Positions 10,470-21,887 are shown, counted from the stretch's first letter. The stretch: 64,000 nt of DNA from Azolla caroliniana (GCA_043228905.1 JBHGNT010000015.1:11284001-11348000), one strand, 5' to 3'. The notes: a model not told the origin generated them from the letters alone. Numbers and translations are program-made.

Positions 10470-11090
10470 TATGTATTGCCTTAAACAAGTAGAGAGTCTG
10501 AGTATCACACTTTGATACAATGTATTGCGTTTGGTCATATTCGACTATGTTTTTCACACATCATCGACCAAACCCAATCCTTGCACGAATTGTGACCTTC
10601 AACTTTCGTAGATATTGCTTTCACTCCATGCCTACAATCAAATACAAAAGCATGGTGTATATCCCAATTATGACACAATCCCCAAGACCTTAGAAATAGG
10701 AAAACAATCTCCATCTCTGATTTTGGGTCAACCTATGTGAATTGTGTAAACATTCACTATCTGGGCATCAATAATATTATACTTACCAAATTTGGGAAAT
10801 GTTACTCCAAATCTAGCAAGCAATTGAACATTGTATGGAATGAAGAGACCTATCTTCGACCTGAACCATGCAAAAAAACTATTTCCCGTTCCTAGTCCAC
10901 GTCATTTTAGAGCTAATGCCAATAACAAAGCTCCAATGAAAACTTTCCAATGAAGTTCGTTGCAACAAGTAAGAATTTAGAATGCCAACTACGTTTTAGG
11001 ATCATCCACCATCCATACACAGAGTTATGTACTTTTCACTCTTTTTCAGCCCTAGATGATAGCCATAGAAGAGACAACGACGCAATGATA
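10470..11090. other. No supported feature
   Basis: CT-rich at its start, then AT-rich DNA. The phrase gtatcacactttgatac near 10501 is shared with the tandem duplication at 60457-60704, suggesting another old dispersed repeat, but no gene or element end is visible. Confidence 0.4.
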
Positions 11091-11095
11091 CAAGA

Positions 11096-11554
11096 TGTTA
11101 GCCGGTCGACAAGGGAAGTCCAGAATGGGAAAAGGGGGATAATTAATAACCAGGGCTGATTAGTTAGAATATAGAATTATTATGATTTTGAGAAGCGAAC
11201 GGACGGACCCGGAATTGGTATGCCAATCCGGATTCGGACCGGTTTGTTGCTGGTTGCTGGTTGACACCAGTTTGTACCTAAGCCAGACACCTATAAAAGG
11301 GCCCGGTTAGATTGTAATCATTAGTGGATAATTAATAGAGTGTTGTTGTTCTGTATCTTAATCATTGTTAATTACCGTTCTGTGCTAAGTGTAATTTATC
11401 CTACGCTTGTATTGTGACTAATGATCTTGCCGCTTAGTAAACAATTAGGGTTTCATTAATAGTCGGTCTAACTTTATCTCACCGCAACACCCCTTTGGTG
11501 AAGTGTCTCAAAGGGACACCCTGTGTTAGGCCATTGTTGGCCCTAGCGATAACA
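11096..11554 (+). repeat. E1 5' LTR
   Basis: Pairs with 43884-44343 over its whole length. It contains a TATA box TATAAAA at 11292-11298, giving U3-R order on the plus strand, and ends with a segment (cccctttggtgaagtgtc) also recognisable in the E3 right LTR, showing the two families are related. Confidence 0.92.
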
Positions 11555-11580
11555 CAGTTTTTGGCGACCACGATTCCTGC
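11555..11580 (+). promoter_or_regulatory. E1 primer-binding-site region
   Basis: Immediately after the LTR, cagtttttggcgaccacga contains TGGCGACCAC, where the TGG would pair with the CCA end of a tRNA. The same ttttggcgaccac follows the left end of E3. I cannot name the tRNA with confidence. Confidence 0.6.
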
Positions 11581-11609
11581 ACAAACGTAGTGAACAGTGG
11601 CGGGCATGG

Positions 11610-12304
11610 ATGACTAGACCAACAAACGACCCGGTTACGGAGCGAGTAAGAAGACTTGCTGAGCGATTGCAAAAGCGAGAGGCTTTCCAGCAAGCGGTAG
11701 AAGAGATCCAGGCGGATCGGTCATTTTCCAAAGTAATCCGGCGAGTGGCCGTGGAGTCACTCCGCGGGCAGCAGAATTCCCAACTGGACGAAGGAAGCCG
11801 GGACGCAGAATCCATTCTACAAGCTCTAGTGACAAGGGGAGGCGATTCGGAACCATTCTCGGCCTTCGAATTAGATTCGGACGGCGAATGCATCGCCCAT
11901 TCGAATTACCGTAGTAGCCACGTCACCCCAGACGGACCGAAGGACGAGCAATCGGATACCTTGCCGACACCGGAACCATAGTTAACGGAACTGGAAGCCC
12001 CAGTCCGGCAAGTGATGGATCAACTTCCGACACCGCCACATGAGACACCGAAAGGCGAGGAGGAAAGACCTCCGACACTGAAAGAAGAGGAGGGGAGACC
12101 TCCGACACCACCAACCTGTGTTCTGACACCGGACAACGACATGTCGTTCCAATATCCCAAGTACCGGGATGATCCGGATGCCGAAGCTCATGTCTATGCA
12201 TTTCTACAAACATGGGAAGCAAACCATGTGACACAATGCTTGACCGCCGCCGAAGAAGAGTGCTCGATGATTGCAAAGTTCGGCATGACCTTGGAAGGAC
12301 TAGT
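11610..12304 (+). pseudogene. E1 gag, 5' part
   Basis: The frame opens at ATG 11610, runs to a TAG at 11979 that interrupts otherwise continuous coding, and resumes through Pro/Glu-rich sequence into the Gag core (DMSFQYPKYRDDPDAEAHVY, then TWEANHV). The core aligns by eye with the E2 Gag at 35145-35000. It is cut at 12304 by the E2 LTR and continues at 35964. Gag forms the virus-like particle that packages element RNA. Confidence 0.85.
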
Positions 12305-12763
12305 TGTTACCCGTTCCTTTGGGTGAACACCTTCGATAGATCTGCGGCTATCGGTATTCAAGGGCGTGGTACGTGAAGGCTCGTAACAGAGGTGTCGAGA
12401 GAGAGACAATGCTCAGAGAGAAAACACTAGCGAGGTCTTGATAGGCGTGGGTGGCGCTTAAATCATAGGTATGAATCAAAGCACAAACACATGGAACAAA
12501 CTGGGCACAATTAAGATATATTACTGCGGCAGAAAAAGATTACAGAACACGGCCTATGGCCGGTGACCTTACAAGATTATCTAGTTACGAGGGACTCAGC
12601 TAGTGCTTCCGCCTATATTTTTCTTCTCCTTCCTCCTTTGAGGTACTGGTCCTCGTTTAAATAACTTTTCCCCTAATACACTGCCGAGCCGTCGGTGGCC
12701 CGTGATACTCGGACTCGGCGTTTGATAATTTCCTAATTTTACATTTCTGTCCTCTGGACAACA
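12305..12763 (-). repeat. E2 3' LTR
   Basis: Downstream copy in the minus orientation. A TATA-like TTATTTAAAC lies at about 12654-12664 on the minus strand. It is immediately preceded (minus sense) by GGGCGTGCCAAG, the motif also found before the E1 and E3 3' LTRs. Confidence 0.92.
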
Positions 12764-12861
12764 CTTGGCACGCCCATGGGACAAGACCTTGTCCGTCGGA
12801 CCCACGACTTACAAAATACTAACAATATTATAAAAATTGCCTTTTAGGCGTGATCCTCGTT

Positions 12862-15800
12862 TCATTCCTCTTTTAAGATGTCGAGGATGTTTTCGGGGTC
12901 TCGGGTGGTGACACGGTGGTCTGGTTGGACTGTCGGTGTGGGGGGTTGAGTTTGGTCCGGGGGTGTCATATCTTCTCGGGCGTCCGCCTCAGGTGCGGCC
13001 GATTCTTCTAGTGGGGGTGTGGGTTCGAGGGCGCTGACCTCTACTTCGACTGGATCTGGTACCGTGTGGGCGTCCATGGGATGTCTGTTGGCCGGGGCAA
13101 GTTCCTCCTGTGTCATGTCCGTGATCTCCTTGCTGGAAGGTTCTTCCTTCTGCTCTGTGGCCGTTGGAGGGCTGGTTGGGATGGCTGCGAGTCGCTCTCG
13201 TTCGAAGGCTTCTGCTTCCAGGCGAAACAACATCTGACCGTCATTGAAGTCCTCCATTATTTGCTCGATTGCCGCGGTGTGAGATTTTGCCAAGGACTGG
13301 TAATCCTCGGTTAAATCTGCACGCAGATTTTGTATGCTGGCTTCGTCCATTTTGTAGAAGCCGCGGCCCTCCTTCCGTCGGTTCTTGGCGTTGGCGCGTA
13401 AAATATGCAATTCGGCAGCTTGGGCTGCCCATTCATCTCCTACGCGACTTAATGTTTCCTCGACCTTTTTGGTAAGGTGTTGGCGCTGTTTCTCGATCAG
13501 TATTCTGATACGTGTCTCATCCATGCCGGGCTGTGCTCGGATGGCTGCTAATTCCTATTTTAAGCCGTCGACCTCGGCTTGAAGCTTCTTTGCTCTTAGT
13601 TCATAGATGGCTTGAGTGTTCTTTGCATCTGCGGTTACGAGCTAGATAGCCTGCTCGTAACGCTTGGTGAGTTCTTCGGTGGCTTGCTCCTGTTCTTTTT
13701 GACGCGCGGCCCGGACTTGTTCCCGTTCGACGATTCTCTCTTCTTGTAGGGCGAAGTAGGAATCCGATAATTTGTCTTTTTGCTCCGAAAGTAGCTTGCA
13801 TTTGATGAAAAACTCGTCAGCCATTTCTTTAAGGGTCATACGTTGACTCTGCAGCTCGGCATTCTCCGCGATCATTCTCTCCTCCCGTTGGCGATTTCTT
13901 TCCTCCTGCCGATGGTTCCAGTCTTTCGCATTGTCGAGCGCGGCCTGTAGGTCTAGGACCTCCTTCTCTTTCTTTGCCACTGTGGCTGCGTATTCCTCCA
14001 GCTTGCTTTTGAGTTTGGCTTCTTTGCCCGCGGCTTGTGCTTGTACCCGGCCCAGTGCTTCGTTCTGCTCGTGTATCCTTTGGTCGGCCTGGGCTCTAAT
14101 CTCGGCCATCTGCTTGGAAGCTTCTTCTTTTAGGCGAGCCATCGCCTCCTGATGCCGTTGTTCGTGTCTCTCGGTTCGCCGTTGTTCTTCTTTAAGCTCC
14201 GCGTGGTAATCCCGGAGCAGGGGTTTTGTCTGGGTTGCCACCTCCTTGGGTGCACGAGGGGGTGGTATCTCAGTCTTCTCCATGGGCGTGGCCACCTCGG
14301 TTGTTGTGTAGGCATCGACCATTTGTAACGAGTCCGTTTGTGTATTGGCCTGCATCGTCAGGATTGAATCTGTGACGGTGCTTTCATCCATCATTGTTAT
14401 GCGTGGAGGGGCTGGGAGGGCCTCGGTGGTCGTGGCCGGAAGGCTCAAGAGTTGTTGTTCCGGCCGGTTTTGCTCCTAGGCTGCCAACTTCTGTTTCGCA
14501 GCGTGCCATAATTCTGTAGCCATCTTAGCCTGTTTTTGGGCTATTTTTATCTTTCGGGCCATGTCTTTGGCTGCCCGCATAGTGCGATCCAGGTCCCTAT
14601 ATGCCTCGATAAGGGCCGTGTTCAACTCGGGGACCTCCATGAGGAGAGCGGCCTGTTTTGCCTGCTTCTTTCTCCCGATTTTTTGTAAAGCCCTGTCGTC
14701 CTGGGGCTCAATTTCACCTACGAGCGCGCGTTGAATCATTTTTGTTTCGGCGTGCTCTTCCGCCATTCGAGCGGCTGCCGCGACTTGGGCTCTGGCGAGG
14801 AAGTCGACCAGCTCAAATGTCGTACTGAGGCGTAGGAGCGCACTAAATTCGTAAGCCTCCGCGGGGAGGTCTTTATACCAGAGGACTTCATCCTCCGAGA
14901 TCTGCGTTGTCTGCCCATGCTCGATCTTTCCCTAGTTCAGCGATGCCTCCTCAGGGATGCTGGCCAGGTTGCTCTGTCTGACAACTAAGTCTTGCTCCTA
15001 TTGTGGCTCTTTCTATTCTGCCGAGGACTCGCGGTTGAGTCGTCTTCTCTTGCTCGGCTGTGTTTGGGGTTCCGGGGCTGGTAGTGTCGTTTCCTCCACC
15101 TGCTTCCTTTTCTGGGGTCATGGTGGTGCGGCCTGCTATGTGTTGGGGCGTGGGCTAGGCCCTGGGGAAGTTACCGAGGGGCGCGACGTTGGCTGTCGAA
15201 TGGTGATATCATCTGCCGTGTTGTCCTTCGTGCCTACCTCCTCCTCCCATTCTTGGCAGGTCTCGGAAACTGCCCTTTTTTGTTGGGGTTGGGTGGGTGG
15301 TGGTGCAAATGCAGGGTTTTGGTCGACGACAGGAGGTGGAGGCAATGTGGGCTCCTCCCATGCTTCGTGGCTGATGGCAACAAATTTCTCTTTCTGCCTT
15401 CGTGGTGGTGGTGGGGACGTGAGTGTGCGAGGGGAAGGAAGAGAAGAGGGTGGATATAGAACCATAAAAAAGTGGGTAAAACAGACAACATCTTCTTACC
15501 GGACTGAAATGAAGCTAAGGCGGCGCGGAGTCCTTCGCCTGTGATGATTCCCCAATCGATTCTGTTTCCTTCATACGCGCTGATGATGATGGCTGCCTTG
15601 TTCTGCGGCATGCTCGTTGGGTTCGTATGCATGAACGCATACTCCATTAATATACGAGCAATCTCCCCGACAGCTCTGTTGGGACCGCCATACGAGCGAT
15701 ATGCCTTCCCTGAGGCTGAGTACTCACCGAAGTACTCTTTCATCTTCGATGCCGGGGGTAGGTCGACCTCATGGTCCCCTCCCCGTTGCAGGTCCAAAAC

Positions 15801-15956
15801 AGCCCGAAGCACGTTGTTGGTGATAGCTTCGGGACAAATATGTTTAGCCACACCTTGGGCATCTGGGTGTGCGGGCGCATCGATGATCTTCAAGTAACCG
15901 CCCATTCCTCGTTCCTGGAGCCAGGTGCGGGTTTCTGTTGAAGCGGTAAGAGGCAT
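12862..15956 (-). pseudogene. E2 ORF3: long coiled-coil protein, one frameshift and several stops
   Basis: Starts at a true ATG (15956). The N-terminal module contains AWLQ-like TWLQERG, IIDAPAHPDA, EYFGEYSASGKAYR, EIARILMEYAF and AYEGNRIDWG, matching E1 and E3 ORF3. A one-base shift near a T-run at about 15465 moves coding to the frame that continues to 12862, with about five stops. Then come a Pro-rich spacer, long helices rich in Glu/Lys/Gln/Arg (about 14450-13600), a block ELHILRANAKNRRKEG with FYKMDEASI, and a tail ending NILDILKEE. Length would be about 1030 residues. There is no signal peptide or membrane segment in the aligned regions, so it is not an envelope protein. Function unknown. 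Confidence 0.75.
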
Positions 15957-16324
15957 GGCGGAGATGGAGACGGGGTTTGACTGTGTGGAAGCGTGAAGAA
16001 GAGTGATGAGGCGAGGGTGAGACAGAGGAGGAACAGCAGGAAGGGGAAGGGTTTAGGGGTTATGAGAGTGAAAGAGGGCTTGAGAGCAAGAGCGTTTAGA
16101 GCGATGAGAGCGAGACGGGGTTTCTGAGCTTGAGAGCGATGGAGATTGGGAGCGATAATGAACTTCTGTGTCTGTGTTGCGTTTTGGAAACGGTTTTAGT
16201 AACTTACTCCTAGGGTTTTGTGCCTGAAGCGAATCCTGAAGATTCTGAGTCGTGGGTGCCATAATAAGTGACTAACACCACGTGTCCTGAAGGTGAGTGG
16301 GGTGCTTCTAGTGCTTTGCATGTG

Positions 16325-16332
16325 CTTAAATA
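16325..16332 (-). promoter_or_regulatory. TATA-like motif upstream of E2 ORF3
   Basis: TATTTAAG on the minus strand, about 370 bases before the ORF3 ATG. E1 and E3 ORF3 also have TATA-like motifs upstream. E3 inserted five bases from this motif. Confidence 0.3.
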
Positions 16333-16341
16333 GGTACTAAA

Positions 16342-16963
16342 TGTTACCCCGTACGAGATGTACGGAGAGTCAGTGTGATGAGCGAGGGTCGAATGTTATC
16401 ATGATGTTGTTGTGTATGTGTAGGGGACATAAATGTAATTGTGAGTCTATACGTATGTGAACACATGCACACGTGTGTGCATGTGGATGGATTTGAGGAG
16501 GTATGAGTGAGTGTCCAATATGAATGCTCTAGGGGGCTTACACCCCTTTGTATCTACCCCCTCTTGTACTATTTAACCCCCTTATGGGGAATGAATGAAA
16601 CATGAATGAACATTTCTCTCTATCTTTCTTTTCATCTCTCTCTCTCTCTCTCTCTCTCTCCCCCTCAACGTTGAACCCCCTTGGGAGGGGGGTGGAGCCA
16701 TTCTAGGCACCACCCCCCACCCCGCAATGCTTCTCAATGCACATCATGCTATCACCCACAATGATTCTTATCGCCATCACCATTTTCATCTTCATCACTA
16801 TCAATGTCATAATCAATCTCTCAATGCTTATCACCAATCATCATAAATGTTAACCCTAAAACTGACAACACCAATCCCATACTCTCCTTCATCATCATAA
16901 CCACCATGTCTATCTTTATCATGATTATCATCGTCCTTAACCGTAACCCTAAAACGTACAACA
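16342..16963 (+). repeat. E3 left LTR-like segment
   Basis: Begins TGTTACCCCG and ends GTACAACA just before ccttttggcgacc. It includes a TATA-like ctatttaac near 16578, a long CT run at about 16635-16660 and a telomere-like aaccctaaaac repeated twice near its end. No second copy is present in the window. Confidence 0.6.
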
Positions 16964-18700
16964 CCTTTTGGCGACCACAACGGCAGACCCCCTTTGATGA
17001 AGAAGTCCAAGAAGAGAACGTGGCAGCATGATGTGCGAGAAATGGCAGAAACATGCAAATGATGGCGACGATGTTCAATGTATGTGCAAGCGAAGAAATG
17101 GAAACGATGACGTTTGTGTACGAGTGCAAGAAATGATGATGCGATGGAGGAATGCATGAATGGCAACAATGGTTGTGCGAGGTTGCGATTAGTGTCAATG
17201 TGTGGGTTTCCGATGCGGTTAGCGACAATGTGCGTGTTTTTGAAAGCGTGGTGCAAGATGCATGGCTGTACAAACAACGATGCAGTGGGAACCGGTGCCA
17301 GCACGACCGGAAAGAGAAGCCCACCAGGAGACTGCGGAGAAAGTCGCAGTGTGTGGAGCGGAGACCGGCAGGATGTGCTGAGAATGCACGAGAGGTGGTT
17401 CTAAAAGAAGCAACACAGAGAGAGTCGGAACCGGAATCGGAACCAGAACCGGAGCCGGTTAACACCGAAGGGCCGAAGAAGACGGAGGAGATGCAGATGC
17501 AAACCAGACATCAACCAATAGCGCTGGAAAGATACGGACGGATGCACTAGACAAAGGCGACCAAAAAGACACAAGACACAGTAGGATGGGTCAAATGGGC
17601 CGAACAGGCAACCACACAAACGGACAGACCAGACACACGATTGGAAGACAGTGGGACGACGGCCGGACAGAGCCGAAGAGCGACAGAGACGATATCCGAA
17701 ATGCACAGCCACGACAATGGCAACAGCCAAACGATGGGACATGGACACCGAAAAGTGACGGAGCCGGCGACGAGGACAAAGCCGCTGAAAAGCGAAGGAG
17801 ACGATGACAACGACGAACAACAATTCGAGTGGTCGGATAGGCCGGAGAGTGACCTGACATGAGCAATCGGAGCGGACCGAGAAGCGACTGGACAACAACC
17901 AGAACAACGACACCGCCGAAAAGCGACAAGAATGGCCGGAGAACCGACGGCCAGAACGGCGATGACATTGAAACGACAGGCCGAACAGACAATAACGGCC
18001 GGATCTGACTGACTGACCGGATGGAGTCGGAGACCCAGACAAATAGCCGAGAACGGACGGGCCGAACATCAACGATTGGAGCGGCAGGATGATGCGGTAG
18101 CAGGCGTAAGGACCGGACAGAGACGGACAACCACGGTTGGGCAACGGAAATGACGGCGGCAACACAAAGAAGGAGATGACGTGCAAGCAAAGGGAGAGTG
18201 ACGGTCGTGTTTCCTCCCTACCCCGAAACACCAAAATAGAACAGGAAGAAGTGGAAGAAACAAAGGAAGAAAGAGAGAAGATTTGTAGAAGACATCAAAC
18301 AAGAAGAACTCGCAAAGAAAGAAAGAAGAGAAACGATGAAACAAAGAGGAAAGAGAAGCACCATTAGCAGTGGAAGAACAGAGAAAAGGAAATGAAAGAC
18401 AAGAAGAACAGAAGATGCAACAGTTAACACCAAGAAGAAGGAAGCACGCAAGAGTAGAAGACTAGAGAAGACGCAAAATGTAAGGGGGAAAAAAAAAAAA
18501 TGTAAGAAAATGAGAAGAAGACAAACAGAAAAATGGAAAAAATGACCTAAAAGTAAAAAAAAAAAAAAAAGAAAAAGAAAAAGAAGAAGACGTGGGCAAA
18601 ATCGACGCAAATCATAGTAATGATGGGGAGATCACAAGAGGTGGGAGCGCCACCATGCAACGAAGAGGCGCCATGCATTAAAGAAGGACGTGCGCGTACT
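16964..18700 (+). other. E3 leader, GA-rich, no recognised protein
   Basis: After the primer-binding-like start the DNA is rich in GA, CGG and GACC words. A hydrophilic plus frame is nearly open from 17152 to 17862 (one TAG at 17548) but lacks any domain I recognise and could be open through composition alone. An A-rich tract lies at about 18487-18590; E1 has a comparable A-rich tract about 330 bases before its ORF3. Confidence 0.5.
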
Positions 18701-18703
18701 TGC

Positions 18704-18828
18704 TATTTAAAGCATGGAACGTGGGCACTCACACGCGGCAAACAAGAAAGGACATACTAATTATGGCGGGAGAGGAACATGCGCGGGAAACGAACAGGGG
18801 CGGCTCGAGGCAAAAGCCACTATATAAG
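18704..18828 (+). promoter_or_regulatory. TATA-like motifs upstream of E3 ORF3
   Basis: TATTTAAA at 18704-18711 and TATATAAG at 18821-18828 lie 260 and 143 bases before the ORF3 ATG. A transcript started about 30 bases after either would begin with ORF3 as its first substantial frame. Function is inferred from position and from similar motifs before the E1 and E2 copies. Confidence 0.35.
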
Positions 18829-18963
18829 ACACAGGCCTGCGAAGGACTCACTTTTTACGAATTTTCCTACATACAGGCGCAGAAGCACAGAAGAGCGATC
18901 CGACGCACAGAGCACACACAGCCCGATCCCGAACAACAGGCAACAGAAGAAGAATTCGAAACA

Positions 18964-21837
18964 ATGGTACTGTCGGAGGAGGCACGCCAATGGATGAGGG
19001 AGAACGGGTTAAAAGGATTGCTGCGGATCGCCGACGCTCCACCACACGCAGAACCAGAGCAGGCGACAGCATCGATCGATTTATCAGAAATCACGGAAGG
19101 AGCGGTGCAGGCGCTCACGGGGATAAAAGCAGGAGGACTTCAAACAATCGAAAACCCTTCAAGTGAAATCCTGTTCGAATATTTCGGTGAGTACTCTATC
19201 AGCAGCAAGGCGTACCGAACACAGGGCGGAGAGAATCTGCTGTTCGGAGAAGTGGCCCGCGCCATGATGGAATACGGATTCGTGAATTCTCGTCCCCCGG
19301 CCATAGCCAGGTACCGGGCAGCGTTCTTAATAGCAGCGTACGAAGGCTTACAAGTAGACTGGCTCCATTTCATAACCGAAGGATTGAAGGAGGCCATCAA
19401 GAATCTTGTGGAAGGAAAAAAGCCATGGGCCGGGATAGCACAATGGCTAACGGTGTTAGTCCCACCGGTGCTCCCCATCACACAAAAGAAAAGAGGTCGG
19501 CAGGAGACGCCGCCGAAAAAGGTCACAAAGCGCCGACAGATCTTGGAGAAACACACCCCCGGATGGACCCAGCAAGAAGCAGAACAACGGGGGGAAGGAC
19601 CATCCCGACAGCAACAGGAACCGGCAACAAAGGCAAAACCGGCAGGAAAAGGCAAAGGGAAATCGGCCGAGGAGGAACCGGTAGCACGCAAACCAATCAA
19701 TATAACGCTGCGACGGCCGGAACCGGAACCAGAGGTCTTTATACAAAAGGTCCGCTTGGTAGCCGCACCGGAGGAGGAAGCTGAAACAGAAGACTCATCC
19801 GAACCACTGGTAAGACTCCCAACAAGACAGGGTCGGGAGAGACGGGCGAAAGGACCGGCTCCACCAGTTGACAAAACTCAGCAGAGGGCGCAAGGACCAC
19901 CTCCAGTAGCCGAGGCGGAAGCAGTACCGGAACCCGTACCGAGGGAAGCAGCACCAACACCGGTTGCGCCGGACTTCAGAGAACCGGTCATCCTAGAGAA
20001 GAAGAATGAACAAGCGCCGGAGCCAGAGAAAAGGCCGGAAAAACAGCCTGAGTTAAGTGAGCAAGGCCACCCCGACACAGGAAGAACAAAGCCACAATGG
20101 TTGAGATGGCTTTCAGAGCAGTTATCGGGAGTAGCGGACCAGTTAGAGAAAGAAGAAACGTGTAGGCAACAGCTGACGCATACCACAACTCAGGAGTTGG
20201 TCGCGCTCCGAACACAGATCGAGGAAATGCAAGGGGAGCTGTTGCAAGCAAGGGAAGGAATTCAACAAGCACAAGTTGTCACCGAGCCGGTCGGGACAAC
20301 AAGGAAGCAACCAGAACCGGAACCGGAACCGGTAGCCTTGCAAACCGGCCCTGAGACCGAAAAAATAATAGAAACCTTACGAGAGGAGTTAAAAGCTCAG
20401 GAGGCATTAAGGGAAAGAGAAAGGGAGCAGCGGAAAGCGATGGAGGACGACAGACGAAAAATGGAAGAAGGCCTCCGGAAAGGTCGAGCCACTAATGACC
20501 GACTGCAAGAAGAAAAAGAGAAGCTGCAAAAGGAGAAGGACCGACTGCGTCGACATGCCGAGCAGGAGATAGAACGACTGCAGGAAGAACTCCGACAACA
20601 GAAGGACCGGGACGATCGGTTACGAGCTCAGGCAAACCGATGCCTGAAGCAAAAGACGGAGGACTTCGACCGTCTCTACCGAGATCACAAGCAGGCCGAG
20701 TCGGACAACAAGAAACGGGCAGCAGACTACGACCGGCAAATAGAGAAGCTGAAAGAACAGCTCAAAGAGACCCGATTAGACCTGGCTAAGGCAATAGATG
20801 AGGTCAGTGCCAACAAGGAAGCATTGTCGGCGGAAATAGCCCAAGCGACGGAGAGAAGGAAGGAATTAGAGGCGCTAAGGCGGGAAAAGCTGGATCTGAC
20901 CAAGATCAAGAATGAAGAAAAGGAAAAATCGACCTTCACGATCAGCAAACTGCAAAGTACCTATGAAAAGCAGAAAGCGGATTACGAGGCCCAGGCTCAG
21001 ATAATGGCCGACATTATAAAACGGGCAAGGAAGGAAAAGCAGGAAGCTTATGCGCATGCTAAGGCGGGGGTTGACCGGATCAAGCTCATCATGTCAGGAT
21101 GGAGTACTCGAGCTCAGGCAAGCATCAACGAAAGTACGGAAAAGCTATGGAAGGAGTGGTCACAACAGGCAGCCGAGCTGCAGACACTCCGAGCGGATGC
21201 CGAGAATCGGAGGAAGACCGGTGACAAGTTCTACAAGATGGATGAAGAAAGTATCGTCGCCATTCGGGAAGAATTGTCGGAGGATTTCTACGCTTTAGCG
21301 GAAGAACATCTCAAAGAAATCCGAGGGTTAGTAGAGAGGTTGGATGACGGGCAGCTCGCAACTCAGTTGGAGTTGGAGAGATACGAGCAGGACCGGTTAC
21401 GACAGGAAGCTAAGGGAAGAACGACGCCAATCACTATTAGTGAGGGAGAGTGACCGGCGGAAGTTGAACCAACCGACACCGAACAACCCCGACGAGGAAT
21501 ACCTGAAGAAGAACTTCCGTTCGAAGGAGAAGAAGAAGAGCTGAGACCGGGAGACACCAGTGCAGAGGAAGGAGGCATATCAAGCCGACCAGTCGAGACC
21601 GGAGAAAGCGACACTGGTAACAGAACAGAGCCAGGAACGGAGGGAGAACAGGAAGAACCCGTACCAAGCGGTGAGGAAGCACCGGCACCACAGAATCAAG
21701 CAGAGCCGGAGCAACAAATTTTTACGGAAAAACCAACCCAACCGGAGGTCGGAGACCAGGCAGGCAAGGAACAGGAGGAAGAAGCACCACTTGACACCAT
21801 CGAGCAGAGTGTGCTCGATATTTTGGAGGAAGAATGA
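18964..21837 (+). CDS. E3 ORF3: long coiled-coil protein, best-preserved copy
   Basis: From ATG 18964 (MVLSEEARQWM) to the TGA at 21835 there are 957 codons with a single internal TGA at 21451, probably a CGA arginine codon that mutated. I chose this ATG because it aligns with the E1 and E2 starts; the frame is open further upstream, including an ATG at 18763. Residues 1-165 form the conserved module (LKGLLRIADAPPH, FGEYSISSKAYRTQGGENLL, ARAMMEYGF, AYEGLQVDW). Residues 165-380 are Pro/Glu/Gln-rich. Residues 380-720 are almost continuous coiled coil. Then ELQTLRADAENRRKTG and FYKMDEESI (about 740-765), LERYEQDRLRQEA, an acidic tail, and SVLDILEEE at the end. No enzyme motif, signal peptide or membrane helix. 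A scaffold, RNA-binding or transport role is conceivable but not shown. Confidence 0.75.
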
Positions 21838-21887
21838 GGCCGGGAGTGGATTCGAATTGCAAGGCACTTTCCCACGGGCGTGCCATG

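Noticed and set aside
15234-15560. An intron in E2 ORF3 (GTAAGA donor, later CAG)
   Set aside because: E3 has no interruption at the equivalent place and a single-base shift at the T-run explains the frame change more simply.
12862-15956. ORF3 as an envelope-like protein
   Set aside because: No signal peptide, no transmembrane helix, no cysteine-rich ectodomain; the sequence is dominated by soluble coiled coil.
16845-16960. Telomeric repeat block
   Set aside because: Only two isolated aaccctaaaac words occur; there is no tandem CCCTAAA array.
17401-18234. 277-codon minus-strand frame in the E3 leader
   Set aside because: Low-complexity complement of GA/CGG-rich DNA, no ATG at its start in a good context and no homologous frame in E1 or E2.
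19140-19874. 244-codon minus-strand frame
   Set aside because: Antisense shadow of the E3 ORF3 N-terminal region and spacer.
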